Shown in pieces: positions 1 through 5,958 of a stretch of 23,618 nt of DNA. Numbering within the stretch: the stretch's first letter is position 1; each line of letters begins with the position of its first letter. The notes under the pieces were generated by a model, which worked only from the letters and a program-made list of their open reading frames with translations, did no database searches and was not told the origin of the DNA. Origin of the DNA: CAZVVG01 sp964630615 (GTDB taxonomy: Bacteria > Patescibacteriota > Minisyncoccia > Moranbacterales > UBA2206); contig CAZVVG010000011.1 of the NCBI GenBank assembly GCA_964630615.1, positions 1 through 23,618 of the forward strand, in the 5' to 3' direction. Position numbers and translations under genes: made by a program.

Positions 1-2
1 AC

Positions 3-233
3 ATCGGTGTTACAAGTAATTTGCCCAAAAGGATAGAGGAACATAAGAAAAAATTAATTGATGGATTCACCAAGAAATACAATGTAGACAAGTTAGTTTA
101 CTTTGAACAAACGGAAAACATCAGGAGCGCTATAAACAGAGAGAAACAATTAAAAAATTGGCACAGAAATTGGAAAGTTAATTTGATAAACAAGTTTAAC
201 CCTGATTGGAAAGATTTATTCGAAGGTTTATAA
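3..233 (+). CDS. GIY-YIG endonuclease-like protein, 5'-truncated by window edge
   Basis: The reading frame is open from base 3 and ends at TAA 231-233. The visible part begins IGVTSNLPKRIEEHK, which matches the second half of the GIY-YIG core (Y-I-G-V-T-S-N-L followed by R and a basic helix). The later EKQLKNW segment fits the conserved Glu/Lys region of the short single-domain GIY-YIG family (UvrC-type N-terminal fold, about 80-100 residues). The ATG-less start (TTG at 21) is not used here, because family homology continues upstream of it; the first GIY strand and true start lie before the window. Family members are predicted nucleases, but the role of these short versions is unknown. It sits directly upstream of a palindromic repeat cluster, which is the only contextual clue. 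Confidence 0.8.
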   Translation: MGVTSNLPKRIEEHKKKLIDGFTKKYNVDKLVYFEQTENIRSAINREKQLKNWHRNWKVNLINKFNPDWKDLFEGL

Positions 234-241
234 ACCAAGGA

Positions 242-456
242 GATCCTGAAACAAGTTCAGGATGACAATTAAATAAGTTTAGGATGACAAAAAAAACAAT
301 CTCAGGATAACAAAGAAGAGCGAGTGTCATGCTGAACTTGGTTCAGCATCTCAATAAGTGTAAAACTAGGTATATTCTGAAACAAGTAGATCCCTGTCTG
401 CCGACAGGCAGGCTGAAATAAATTCAGGATGACAGATAAACGAGTTCAGGATGACA
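242..456. repeat. Palindromic repeat cluster in gene-free region 234-536
   Basis: This roughly 300-base gap holds no convincing gene but several related palindromic units. A 26-base unit at 242-267 has stem TCCTGAA / TTCAGGA and tail TGACA. An inverted copy at 325-350 (read on the - strand) has stem GCTGAA / TTCAGC and matches at 23 of 26 positions; two of the three differences form a compensatory C-G to G-C pair. A third copy (389-392 plus 413-434) is split by a 20-base palindrome. Further half-units with TTCAGGATGACA or TTTAGGATGACA lie at 278-289 and 445-456. Such small palindromic units are a feature I associate with CPR genomes; their function is unknown. Confidence 0.8.
393..412. repeat. 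20-base palindromic insertion inside a repeat unit
   Basis: The stem CCTGTC (393-398) pairs with GACAGG (403-408) across loop TGCC. The element sits between GATC (389-392) and CTGAA (413-417). When it is removed these rejoin into a copy of the 26-base repeat, so it looks like a second repeat family nested in the first. Confidence 0.65.
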
Positions 457-501
457 AGAGAGCGATAATTAAGCATTAATTCAGTTCGCAATAATTTTTT
501 A

Positions 502-530
502 TTGTTTAATTTTAACTTTTAAGCTAAAAT
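502..530 (+). promoter_or_regulatory. Promoter of uppS, predicted leaderless
   Basis: TTGTTT (502-507), a 17-base spacer and TAAAAT (525-530) preceded by GC. A start about 7 bases after the -10 falls on the uppS ATG at 537, so the transcript would have no or almost no leader. No ribosome binding site is visible. Confidence 0.5.
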
Positions 531-536
531 TAATTT

Positions 537-1156
537 ATGGAAAATAAGCTACCCCGACATGTGGCCATTATTCCTGATGGCAATCGGCGCTGGGCCAAGG
601 CCCGAAACCTGGAACCTTGGAAAGGCCACGAAGCGGGAGCCCAAAACTTGGAAAAACTGATAAAGTTTGCTTCCCAAAAAGGAATTTATTGCCTTTCTTT
701 TTGGGGTTCCTCTTTGGACAACCTAAAAAAGCGCCCCTGGCAGGAAACGCAAGCCCTCCTCAAAATTTATGAGAAGTATTTTTCTCGTTTATTGGAAAGT
801 CAGGACATTGAGAAAAATCGAGTGCGGATAAATTTTATCGGTCGCTGGGAAGAACAGTTCCCTGGTTCCTTAAAGAAAATCCTGCATCAGGTGATTAATA
901 AAACAGCGGGTTTTGAGAAAAAAATTCTGAATTTTTTTCTAGCCTACAACGGAACGGATGAAATGATTGAAGCGGTTCAGACCATCAAAGACCAATTGCC
1001 GTCTGGAATAAGAATCACTAGCAAGATAATTAAAGCCAATCTGATGACGCGGGAAATCCCAGCCGTAGATTTTGTGATTCGGACCGGCGGGGAACCACAC
1101 TTAAGCGGGGGCTTTATGATGTGGGACGTGGCGGACGCGCAATTGTATTTTTCTCC
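537..1156 (+). CDS. uppS: Isoprenyl (undecaprenyl) diphosphate synthase, cut by assembly gap
   Basis: UppS builds the C55 lipid carrier for peptidoglycan and other envelope polymers by cis-condensation of isopentenyl diphosphate; it acts at the cytoplasmic membrane. The N-terminal HVAIIPDGNRRWAK contains the catalytic Asp (D14) and the diphosphate-binding GNRRW. SSLDNLKKRP (58-67) corresponds to the family STENWxRP region with W replaced by L, and RTGGE (182-186) is the second substrate motif. 206 residues are present before 100 Ns; a family length of about 230-250 means roughly 25-40 C-terminal residues are missing. The frame runs on through the Ns only by chance into a different gene. The start is ATG 537, placed right after a good promoter. 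Confidence 0.93.
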
Positions 1157-1256
1157 NNNNNNNNNNNNNNNNNNNNNNNNNNNNNNNNNNNNNNNNNNNN
1201 NNNNNNNNNNNNNNNNNNNNNNNNNNNNNNNNNNNNNNNNNNNNNNNNNNNNNNNN
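1157..1256. other. Assembly gap of exactly 100 N
   Basis: A run of exactly 100 N is the usual placeholder for a gap of unknown size. The flanking proteins together lack an UppS C-terminus and the N-terminal half of a glutaredoxin-like domain, so the true missing length is probably larger than 100 bases. Confidence 0.97.
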
Positions 1257-2186
1257 TACTACAATCTGGATTACCTCAATAGTTTTTTTGACGCTTTCCA
1301 GGTGGAAAAAGAAAAGCGTGGATGGCCAGTGGTAATTTTTGGAAATAAGATGCTTCTGGGAGACCAGCCGATTATTGATAACTTTGAAAAGGAGCTTCAA
1401 GCTTCCCTGGCGGAAGAATTTCCCGATCCGCGGCAAATCCGAGAGGGAAATAAAGAAAAATCAGAAACGGAAGTTTTCAAGGAAGAAAAGCCGCTTCTGG
1501 GACTAGTGGCGGGGACCGCTTTTCTGGATTCTCTGAATCTGTGCTCTTGGACGACTTGGGTTTTTCTTGTTACTCTTTTTGTTTTTTCCCGAAAAAAACC
1601 TCGGGTGCGCTGGAGCGGAATTGTTTTTTCTCTGACGGTCTTTAGTGTTTATTTTCTGCTGGGGTTTGGGAATTTTGGCTGGGAAGGAGCTCTTCATTTT
1701 TCCCGTGCGCTTCCTTTGTTTCTCGGTTTTCTGGCGGTTTTTTTAGGTTTTTTGAATCTACTGGGTCTCCTGGAGCAGGGAAAAAATTTCCTCTCTCTTT
1801 TTCCGATTTTGAAAAAAGGAAAATTTTCCTGGAGTCTTCCTGGAGTGGCTGGGTTCGGGCAAGCGGGGGACTGGGTTAGCTTTTTTTTGTTGGGCTTGGC
1901 TGGAGGTTTCTGGCTTTTCCCTTGCGCGGATCGCTTGTATCTTTCTCTGACTTCACTCCTGGCTCAGAAAGAACCGCTGGGAGATTTTCTTTTCCAACTG
2001 GGAGCTTACAACCTAATTTTTATTTTACCCCTGGGAATTTTTTCCGGATTAATTTTCTTTTTTGGCCAAAAAAAAAGAGCTCTGAACTTTCTGGAAAAGA
2101 ATTTGTTTTTAATTGATTTTATCGTGGGGCTGTTGCTCATTCTCGCAGGAATTTATTTTATCACTAAAGCTTTATTAACTAATTAA
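1257..2186 (+). CDS. Glutaredoxin-like domain plus CcdA/DsbD-like membrane thiol transporter, 5' end in gap
   Basis: After the gap the protein starts in the second half of a glutaredoxin-like fold: KRGWPVVIFGNKMLLGD has the cis-Pro 'xPVV' and 'G(N/D)K.L.GD' of that fold. It continues into a polytopic membrane region with about six hydrophobic segments. Two half-repeats carry the single-cysteine signatures of the CcdA/DsbD family: ALDSLNLCSWTTW-like (here TAFLDSLNLCSWTTW) and GFWLFPCADRLYLSL. These correspond to the 'ALIDSINPCAF' and 'LPCTGGIYL' motifs of this family; the Pro before the first Cys is replaced by Leu. The probable role is to carry electrons across the membrane from thioredoxin. 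The trxA gene follows after 17 bases, which supports this. The CxxC of the glutaredoxin half and the start codon are lost in the gap. Confidence 0.75.
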   Translation, partial: YYNLDYLNSFFDAFQVEKEKRGWPVVIFGNKMLLGDQPIIDNFEKELQASLAEEFPDPRQIREGNKEKSETEVFKEEKPLLGLVAGTAFLDSLNLCSWTTWVFLVTLFVFSRKKPRVRWSGIVFSLTVFSVYFLLGFGNFGWEGALHFSRALPLFLGFLAVFLGFLNLLGLLEQGKNFLSLFPILKKGKFSWSLPGVAGFGQAGDWVSFFLLGLAGGFWLFPCADRLYLSLTSLLAQKEPLGDFLFQLGAYNLIFILPLGIFSGLIFFFGQKKRALNFLEKNLFLIDFIVGLLLILAGIYFITKALLTN

Positions 2187-2203
2187 TCAATAAGATAAAA
2201 AAT

Positions 2204-2518
2204 ATGTCTCTGATTCTCACAGAAAAAAACTTCCAGTCGGAGGTTTTGGAAAGTCCGGAACCAGTCTTGGTGGATTTTTGGGCACCTTGGTGCGGTCCTT
2301 GTTCCTTGATGCTTCCCCTCGTAGAAGAACTAGCCGAAGAAGTTAAAGGTCGGTTCAAGGTGGGCAAGGTTAACGTGGACGAAAGTCCGGATTTAGCCCA
2401 AAAATACGAAATTACTTCAATTCCTAGTTTTAAAATTTTCAAAGCCGGAAAACTGGTAAAAAGTTTTCACGGAGCTCAAAGCCAGGAAACTCTCAAAAAA
2501 GAGTTAGAAAGTGCTTAA
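2204..2518 (+). CDS. trxA: Thioredoxin
   Basis: A complete 104-residue thioredoxin. The active site WCGPC (C30, C33) is in the classical context VDFWAPWCGPC, followed by the kinked helix, and the cis-Pro loop TSIPSF is in place. It is a cytoplasmic dithiol reductant for reductases and for membrane thiol carriers. It lies 17 bases after the CcdA-like membrane gene, so it probably supplies that protein with electrons and is co-transcribed with it. There is no signal peptide. The leader AATAAGATAAAAAATATG has no Shine-Dalgarno site. No terminator follows; a new promoter begins within 12 bases of the stop. Confidence 0.95.
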   Translation: MSLILTEKNFQSEVLESPEPVLVDFWAPWCGPCSLMLPLVEELAEEVKGRFKVGKVNVDESPDLAQKYEITSIPSFKIFKAGKLVKSFHGAQSQETLKKELESA

Positions 2519-2529
2519 TAAACCGTTGC

Positions 2530-2558
2530 TTGTAGGTTATTTCGAAAAATGATAGAAT
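2530..2558 (+). promoter_or_regulatory. Promoter of the yjbQ-pcm-mltG unit
   Basis: TTGTAG (2530-2535), a 17-base spacer and TAGAAT (2553-2558) with an extended TGA before it. The predicted start is near 2565, leaving a leader of about 55 bases. Confidence 0.45.
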
Positions 2559-2568
2559 GAAAGTGGTT

Positions 2569-2595
2569 TCCCCGATTTTCCAATGGGGATGCCCA
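2569..2595 (+). promoter_or_regulatory. Two mutually exclusive hairpins in yjbQ leader
   Basis: TCCCC (2569-2573) can pair with GGGGA (2585-2589). TGGG (2584-2587) can instead pair with CCCA (2592-2595). The two structures share the G-run, so only one can form at a time. No T-tract and no known riboswitch signature were seen. Confidence 0.25.
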
Positions 2596-2619
2596 AGATA
2601 AAAAACCTAAAAAAACAAA

Positions 2620-3060
2620 ATGAAAATCTACAGAAAAAAAATAAAAGTTCAGTCCAAGAGTCAGATTGAGTTCGTAGATATCACTGACCAGGTGGAAAAA
2701 ATTATCGGAGACTCCGGGGTACGGGAAGGCCAGGTTCTGGTTTATATTCCCCATACCAGTGCCGGAGTAATTGTTAACCATAATGAACCAATGCTCCTGC
2801 AAGATTTTATGCGTGTGCTTTATCGGCTGGTTCCCATTAGTGATCGTTATTCTCACGATCTTTTTGAATTAAGCCGTTCCCGGACTTCCGATGGAAGAAG
2901 TAATGGTCATTCCCACTGTAAAGCGATTTTAATCGGTACAAGCGCCACTATTCCCATTGAAGGAGGAAAAATGCTGCTCACCGAAAGACAAAACATTTTT
3001 CTAGCGGAAATGGATGGAGCCCGGAGTCGAGAAATTGTCATTCAGGTTCTAGGAGAATAA
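2620..3060 (+). CDS. yjbQ: YjbQ/UPF0047 family protein
   Basis: 146 residues, the usual size for this family. Diagnostic parts are the strand-turn PHTSAGVIVNHNEP (44-57), the SHD motif after a tyrosine (78-80), GHSHCKAILIGTSATIPIEG (96-115) and NIFLAEMDGARSREIVIQV (125-143). Family members form trimers with a His-rich metal pocket and some have secondary thiamine-phosphate synthase activity in vitro; the true cellular role is not settled. In a genome expected to lack vitamin pathways, a thiamine role should not be assumed. The next gene, pcm, starts 27 bases downstream, suggesting co-transcription. The leader has no Shine-Dalgarno site. Confidence 0.88.
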   Translation: MKIYRKKIKVQSKSQIEFVDITDQVEKIIGDSGVREGQVLVYIPHTSAGVIVNHNEPMLLQDFMRVLYRLVPISDRYSHDLFELSRSRTSDGRSNGHSHCKAILIGTSATIPIEGGKMLLTERQNIFLAEMDGARSREIVIQVLGE

Positions 3061-3087
3061 CTTAGTCAGTTTTTATTCAGATAAAAA

Positions 3088-3708
3088 ATGAAAGAGCTCA
3101 TTGCCGACTTGATCCAGGAGGGATACTTGCGCTCGGACCGTCTCAAAAAAGCCTTTTTGGAAATCAACCGAGAAGAATTTCTCCCGCGAGAGCTAAAGAA
3201 CCAAGCTTGGGTAAACGCGGCTTTGCCGATTGGTTCTGGACAAACCATCTCTCAGCCACTGACCGTGGCTTTTATGCTGGAACTGTTGGCTCCCCAAGAG
3301 GGAAACCGAATTTTAGATATAGGCAGTGGCTCGGGCTGGACCACAGCCCTACTGGCTTTTATAGTCGGAAAAAAGGGGAAAGTTATTGCCCTGGAAAGAC
3401 TCAAGGAATTAGTTGACTTTGGAGAAAGGAATGTTCGCAAGTTTGGTTTTGTTCAGGAAGGCCGAGTGGAATTTTATCAAAAAGACGGAACCCGCGGATT
3501 TTTGGAGCAAGCTCCCTTTGATCGCATTTTGATTTCCGCGGCCGCCCGGGAGATTCCCGAACCGCTGAAAGCGCAGTTAAAAATCGGAGGAAAGCTGGTT
3601 GGACCAGTTGGCCATTCAATAGTTTTTTTGGAAAAGAAAGGGGAGTCCGATTTTTTTGAAAAAGAATTTCCCGGCTTCATTTTTGTTCCTTTGGTGGAAA
3701 ATTCTTAA
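3088..3708 (+). CDS. pcm: Protein-L-isoaspartate O-methyltransferase
   Basis: This enzyme repairs isoaspartyl residues in aged proteins by S-adenosylmethionine-dependent methylation in the cytoplasm. The 206-residue protein shows the family's substrate loop IGSGQTISQP (48-57), followed by the SAM-binding motif I ILDIGSGSGWTTALLA (75-90). The acidic motif II region VIALERLKEL follows, and then a Rossmann-type finish FDRILISAAAREIPEPLKAQL and GGKLVGPVG. The length is typical. It sits between yjbQ and mltG with 27- and 12-base spacers, so it is part of the same transcript. The start ATG 3088 has an A-rich leader with no Shine-Dalgarno site. Confidence 0.95.
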   Translation: MKELIADLIQEGYLRSDRLKKAFLEINREEFLPRELKNQAWVNAALPIGSGQTISQPLTVAFMLELLAPQEGNRILDIGSGSGWTTALLAFIVGKKGKVIALERLKELVDFGERNVRKFGFVQEGRVEFYQKDGTRGFLEQAPFDRILISAAAREIPEPLKAQLKIGGKLVGPVGHSIVFLEKKGESDFFEKEFPGFIFVPLVENS

Positions 3709-3720
3709 TAAAGAACCAGA

Positions 3721-4743
3721 ATGAAAAAAAAAGTAATTATTTTTTTGTTGGTCGCCTTGATTCTTTCAGGAGGGGTTTATTATTTTTATTTCCAGACCTA
3801 TTGGGGAAAAACCAACACGGTCGAGGAAAAAAATTTTGAAATTAAGGAAGGTGAAAGCCTTTTTTCTATTGCCGAAAATCTCAAAAGAGAAAAACTGATT
3901 CCGGGGAAAATTTATTTTTATTATTACCTTAAAACTCAAGGATTGAACACCAAAATTATTCCGGGACACTATCTCCTTGGCGGTCAAATGGGGATTCCGG
4001 AAATTTCTTTCCGGCTAACTCAAAAGGAAGATCCGGTCAAAAAAGAAATCGCCCTGACCTTTCCGGAGGGTTGGAATTTGGAAAAAATCTCCCAGCGAAT
4101 TGACGCGAATGGCCTAAATCAAGCCGGCGACTTTTCCGCTTTAACCAAGAATCCGGCTTATTTTAAAGAAAAATATGGTTATGAATTTCTTTCCGACTTG
4201 CCGAAAAACGTAACTTTGGAGGGTTTTCTTTTTCCGGACACTTATTTTTTTGCTCCGGAGGCTACCTCTGAAGAGATAATCAAAAAAATGCTGGATAATT
4301 TTGAACAGAAAGTAACACCGGATTTAAAAAAGGAAATTCTGGCTCGCCAGCGAACACTCTATGAAATCGTTACTTTGGCCAGCCTGCTGGAAATGGAGGT
4401 TAAGTCTCAGGAAGATCGGGAACTGGTTAGTGGAATATTTTGGAATCGGATAAAAATCGGACAGCCACTGCAAAGCTGCGCCACCCTGGCTTACGTTCTG
4501 GGAGTGAATAAAAAACAGTACCGCTGGGAAGACACCCAGGTGGTTTCACCTTACAATACCTATTTAAACCAAGGTTTGCCGCCGGGGCCCATTGGTAATC
4601 CGGGTATGGAGACTTTGCGAGCGGCGATTTTCCCCAAGGATTCAAATTATAATTATTTTCTCAGTGATCCGCAAAGCGGAAACACTATTTTTTCTTCTAG
4701 CTTTGAGGAACACAACCAAAATAAGATAAAATACGGTCTCTAA
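3721..4743 (+). CDS. mltG: Endolytic murein transglycosylase MltG
   Basis: MltG cleaves nascent glycan strands and is thought to set their length. The 340-residue protein has an N-terminal membrane anchor (about residues 5-24), then a LysM-like part (EIKEGESLFSIAENL, 40-54) and the YceG catalytic domain. GFLFPDTYFF (168-177) is a family signature. LASLLEMEV (219-227) contains the catalytic Glu at E224, equivalent to E218 of the E. coli enzyme by motif match. LQSCATLAYVLG replaces the common LQSDPTV with Cys-Ala, a variant at a normally conserved position. NQGLPPGPIGNPG is the conserved substrate-groove loop near the C-terminus. The start follows pcm by 12 bases, and a rho-independent terminator ends the unit. 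Confidence 0.95.
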   Translation: MKKKVIIFLLVALILSGGVYYFYFQTYWGKTNTVEEKNFEIKEGESLFSIAENLKREKLIPGKIYFYYYLKTQGLNTKIIPGHYLLGGQMGIPEISFRLTQKEDPVKKEIALTFPEGWNLEKISQRIDANGLNQAGDFSALTKNPAYFKEKYGYEFLSDLPKNVTLEGFLFPDTYFFAPEATSEEIIKKMLDNFEQKVTPDLKKEILARQRTLYEIVTLASLLEMEVKSQEDRELVSGIFWNRIKIGQPLQSCATLAYVLGVNKKQYRWEDTQVVSPYNTYLNQGLPPGPIGNPGMETLRAAIFPKDSNYNYFLSDPQSGNTIFSSSFEEHNQNKIKYGL

Positions 4744-4761
4744 TCTGATGTGCCAGAAGAA

Positions 4762-4789
4762 AGGCGGGAAATTATCCCCGCCTCTTTTT
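4762..4789 (+). terminator. Rho-independent terminator after mltG
   Basis: AGGCGGG (4762-4768) pairs with CCCGCCT (4777-4783), loop of 8 bases, followed by CTTTTT. It lies 18 bases after the mltG stop and just before the next promoter. Confidence 0.85.
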
Positions 4790-4794
4790 AGCTA

Positions 4795-4824
4795 TTGACA
4801 AAAATACTGGTTGTGTGCTAATAT
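4795..4824 (+). promoter_or_regulatory. Strong promoter of the sigma4-HARE gene
   Basis: Perfect TTGACA (4795-4800), an 18-base spacer and TAATAT (4819-4824) with extended TGC. The predicted start is near 4831, downstream of the in-frame TTG at 4811, so the coding start must be the ATG at 4853. Confidence 0.8.
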
Positions 4825-4852
4825 CAATGGACGTTTAAAAGGTCATAAAATA

Positions 4853-5914
4853 ATGGTAAGAAAAATTCAGAAAAAAGAAGATGCAGGGAAAAGAGATTTC
4901 AGCTTCTTCGCGGTGGTAGAAGGCTTGATTTCCGATTTGCCTAAGCGCTCCCAGGAGATAATCAAAAAACGTTTTGGCTTGACAGGCGAAAAACCCAGAA
5001 CTTTAGAAAAAACTGGGGAAATTTTTGGTGTTACTCGGGAGCGGGTGCGTCAGATTATTATGGATTCGACAAAAAGAATTGCCCAGAAAAATGAGGAAGA
5101 ATCCTTTCGGCAGGCCCAAAGCGAAATTTTCTTGGTTATCCATGAGAATAGTGGTATAATAAAAGAAACCGAAATAGTAGAAAAGCTAAGTCGGGGCGAT
5201 AACCGGGAATCTAACGCGCTCAAACTTTTTGTCTATTTTTTCCGGAACATTTTATTTCTCGAAAATGAAAAGGTGGAGAACTCGTGGGCCTTAAATCAAG
5301 AACTGATTGCTCAAGTGGAAAAAGTTAGTTTCCAAGCTGAAGAGATTTTAAGAAGAATAAAAAAACCGCTTCCCGAGGAGACATTTTTAGATAAAATCAG
5401 TCAGGAATTAAAAATGGAAGGATTCTCCCGGAGGGATATTTTAAATTTTCTTAAAGTTCTCAAAAAAATTAAGCGGAATAATTTTGGAAAGTGGGGAATT
5501 CACGACTGGAAAGAAATCAATCCTCGGGGGACCCGGGAAAAAATTTATGCAATTCTCAAGGAAAAGGGACAACCGCTCCATTTTTCCCAAATTGCCAGAC
5601 TGATTGACGAACATAAATTGGGGAAAAGGAAAGCCCATCCCCAAACGATTCATAACGAACTTATTAAGAATGAACAGTTTGTGCTGATTGGAAGAGGAAT
5701 TTACGCACTCAAAGAATGGGGATACTCCAAGGGAACGGTTAAAGACGTTTTAAAGAGGATTCTAGTAGAGAGTCCCAAGGCTTTAGCGAAAGAGGAAATT
5801 TTAGATCAGGTTCTGAAAGTCCGAAAAGTAAAAAAAACCACGATTTTAATAAACCTCAATGACGAAAAAATATTTGCTAAAGAGAATAACCGTTATTTGG
5901 TAAAAAAAGACTAA
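4853..5914 (+). CDS. Sigma-70 region 4 plus HARE-HTH domain transcription factor
   Basis: 353 residues from ATG 4853, chosen because the only longer in-frame start (TTG 4811) lies inside the promoter. Residues 28-76 are a sigma-70 region 4: LPKRSQEIIKKRFGL, then the -35-binding helix GVTRERVRQI, nearly identical to primary sigma factors. There is no region 2, so it cannot melt a -10 element by itself. The middle (80-215) is helical and charged. Residues 225-290 (GTREKIYAILKEKG...FVLIGRGIYAL) form a HARE-HTH winged helix like the N-terminus of the RNA polymerase delta subunit. Residues 293-351 look like a second, more diverged copy. It is probably a DNA- or polymerase-binding regulator; the exact role is unknown. 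Confidence 0.8.
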   Translation: MVRKIQKKEDAGKRDFSFFAVVEGLISDLPKRSQEIIKKRFGLTGEKPRTLEKTGEIFGVTRERVRQIIMDSTKRIAQKNEEESFRQAQSEIFLVIHENSGIIKETEIVEKLSRGDNRESNALKLFVYFFRNILFLENEKVENSWALNQELIAQVEKVSFQAEEILRRIKKPLPEETFLDKISQELKMEGFSRRDILNFLKVLKKIKRNNFGKWGIHDWKEINPRGTREKIYAILKEKGQPLHFSQIARLIDEHKLGKRKAHPQTIHNELIKNEQFVLIGRGIYALKEWGYSKGTVKDVLKRILVESPKALAKEEILDQVLKVRKVKKTTILINLNDEKIFAKENNRYLVKKD

Positions 5915-5926
5915 GCCTAGCTTAGT
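5910..5926 (+). other. Hairpin overlapping the stop of the sigma4-HARE gene
   Basis: ACTAAGC (5910-5916) pairs with GCTTAGT (5920-5926) around a 3-base loop, covering the TAA stop. Only a short TTTT follows a few bases on, so termination is doubtful; it may attenuate or protect the transcript 3' end. Confidence 0.35.
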
Positions 5927-5958
5927 GAGTTTTCGCAACGTCGAATAAAAACAAAAAA

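Noticed and set aside
242..456. CRISPR array
   Set aside because: The repeats are palindromic, irregularly spaced, in both orientations and without uniform spacers; no cas genes are near.
1101..1436. Minus-strand ORFs such as this one across the N-gap
   Set aside because: They are shadows of + strand genes with no family resemblance; no minus-strand gene is supported anywhere in the window.
2565..2619. TPP riboswitch before yjbQ
   Set aside because: The leader is too short and has none of the conserved thi-box sequence.
4811..4852. TTG start extending the sigma4-HARE protein by 14 residues
   Set aside because: It lies inside the promoter, upstream of the predicted transcription start; ATG 4853 is the natural start.
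5150..5160. TGGTATAAT inside the sigma4-HARE gene as a promoter
   Set aside because: It is within coding sequence, far from any gene start and without a -35 box.
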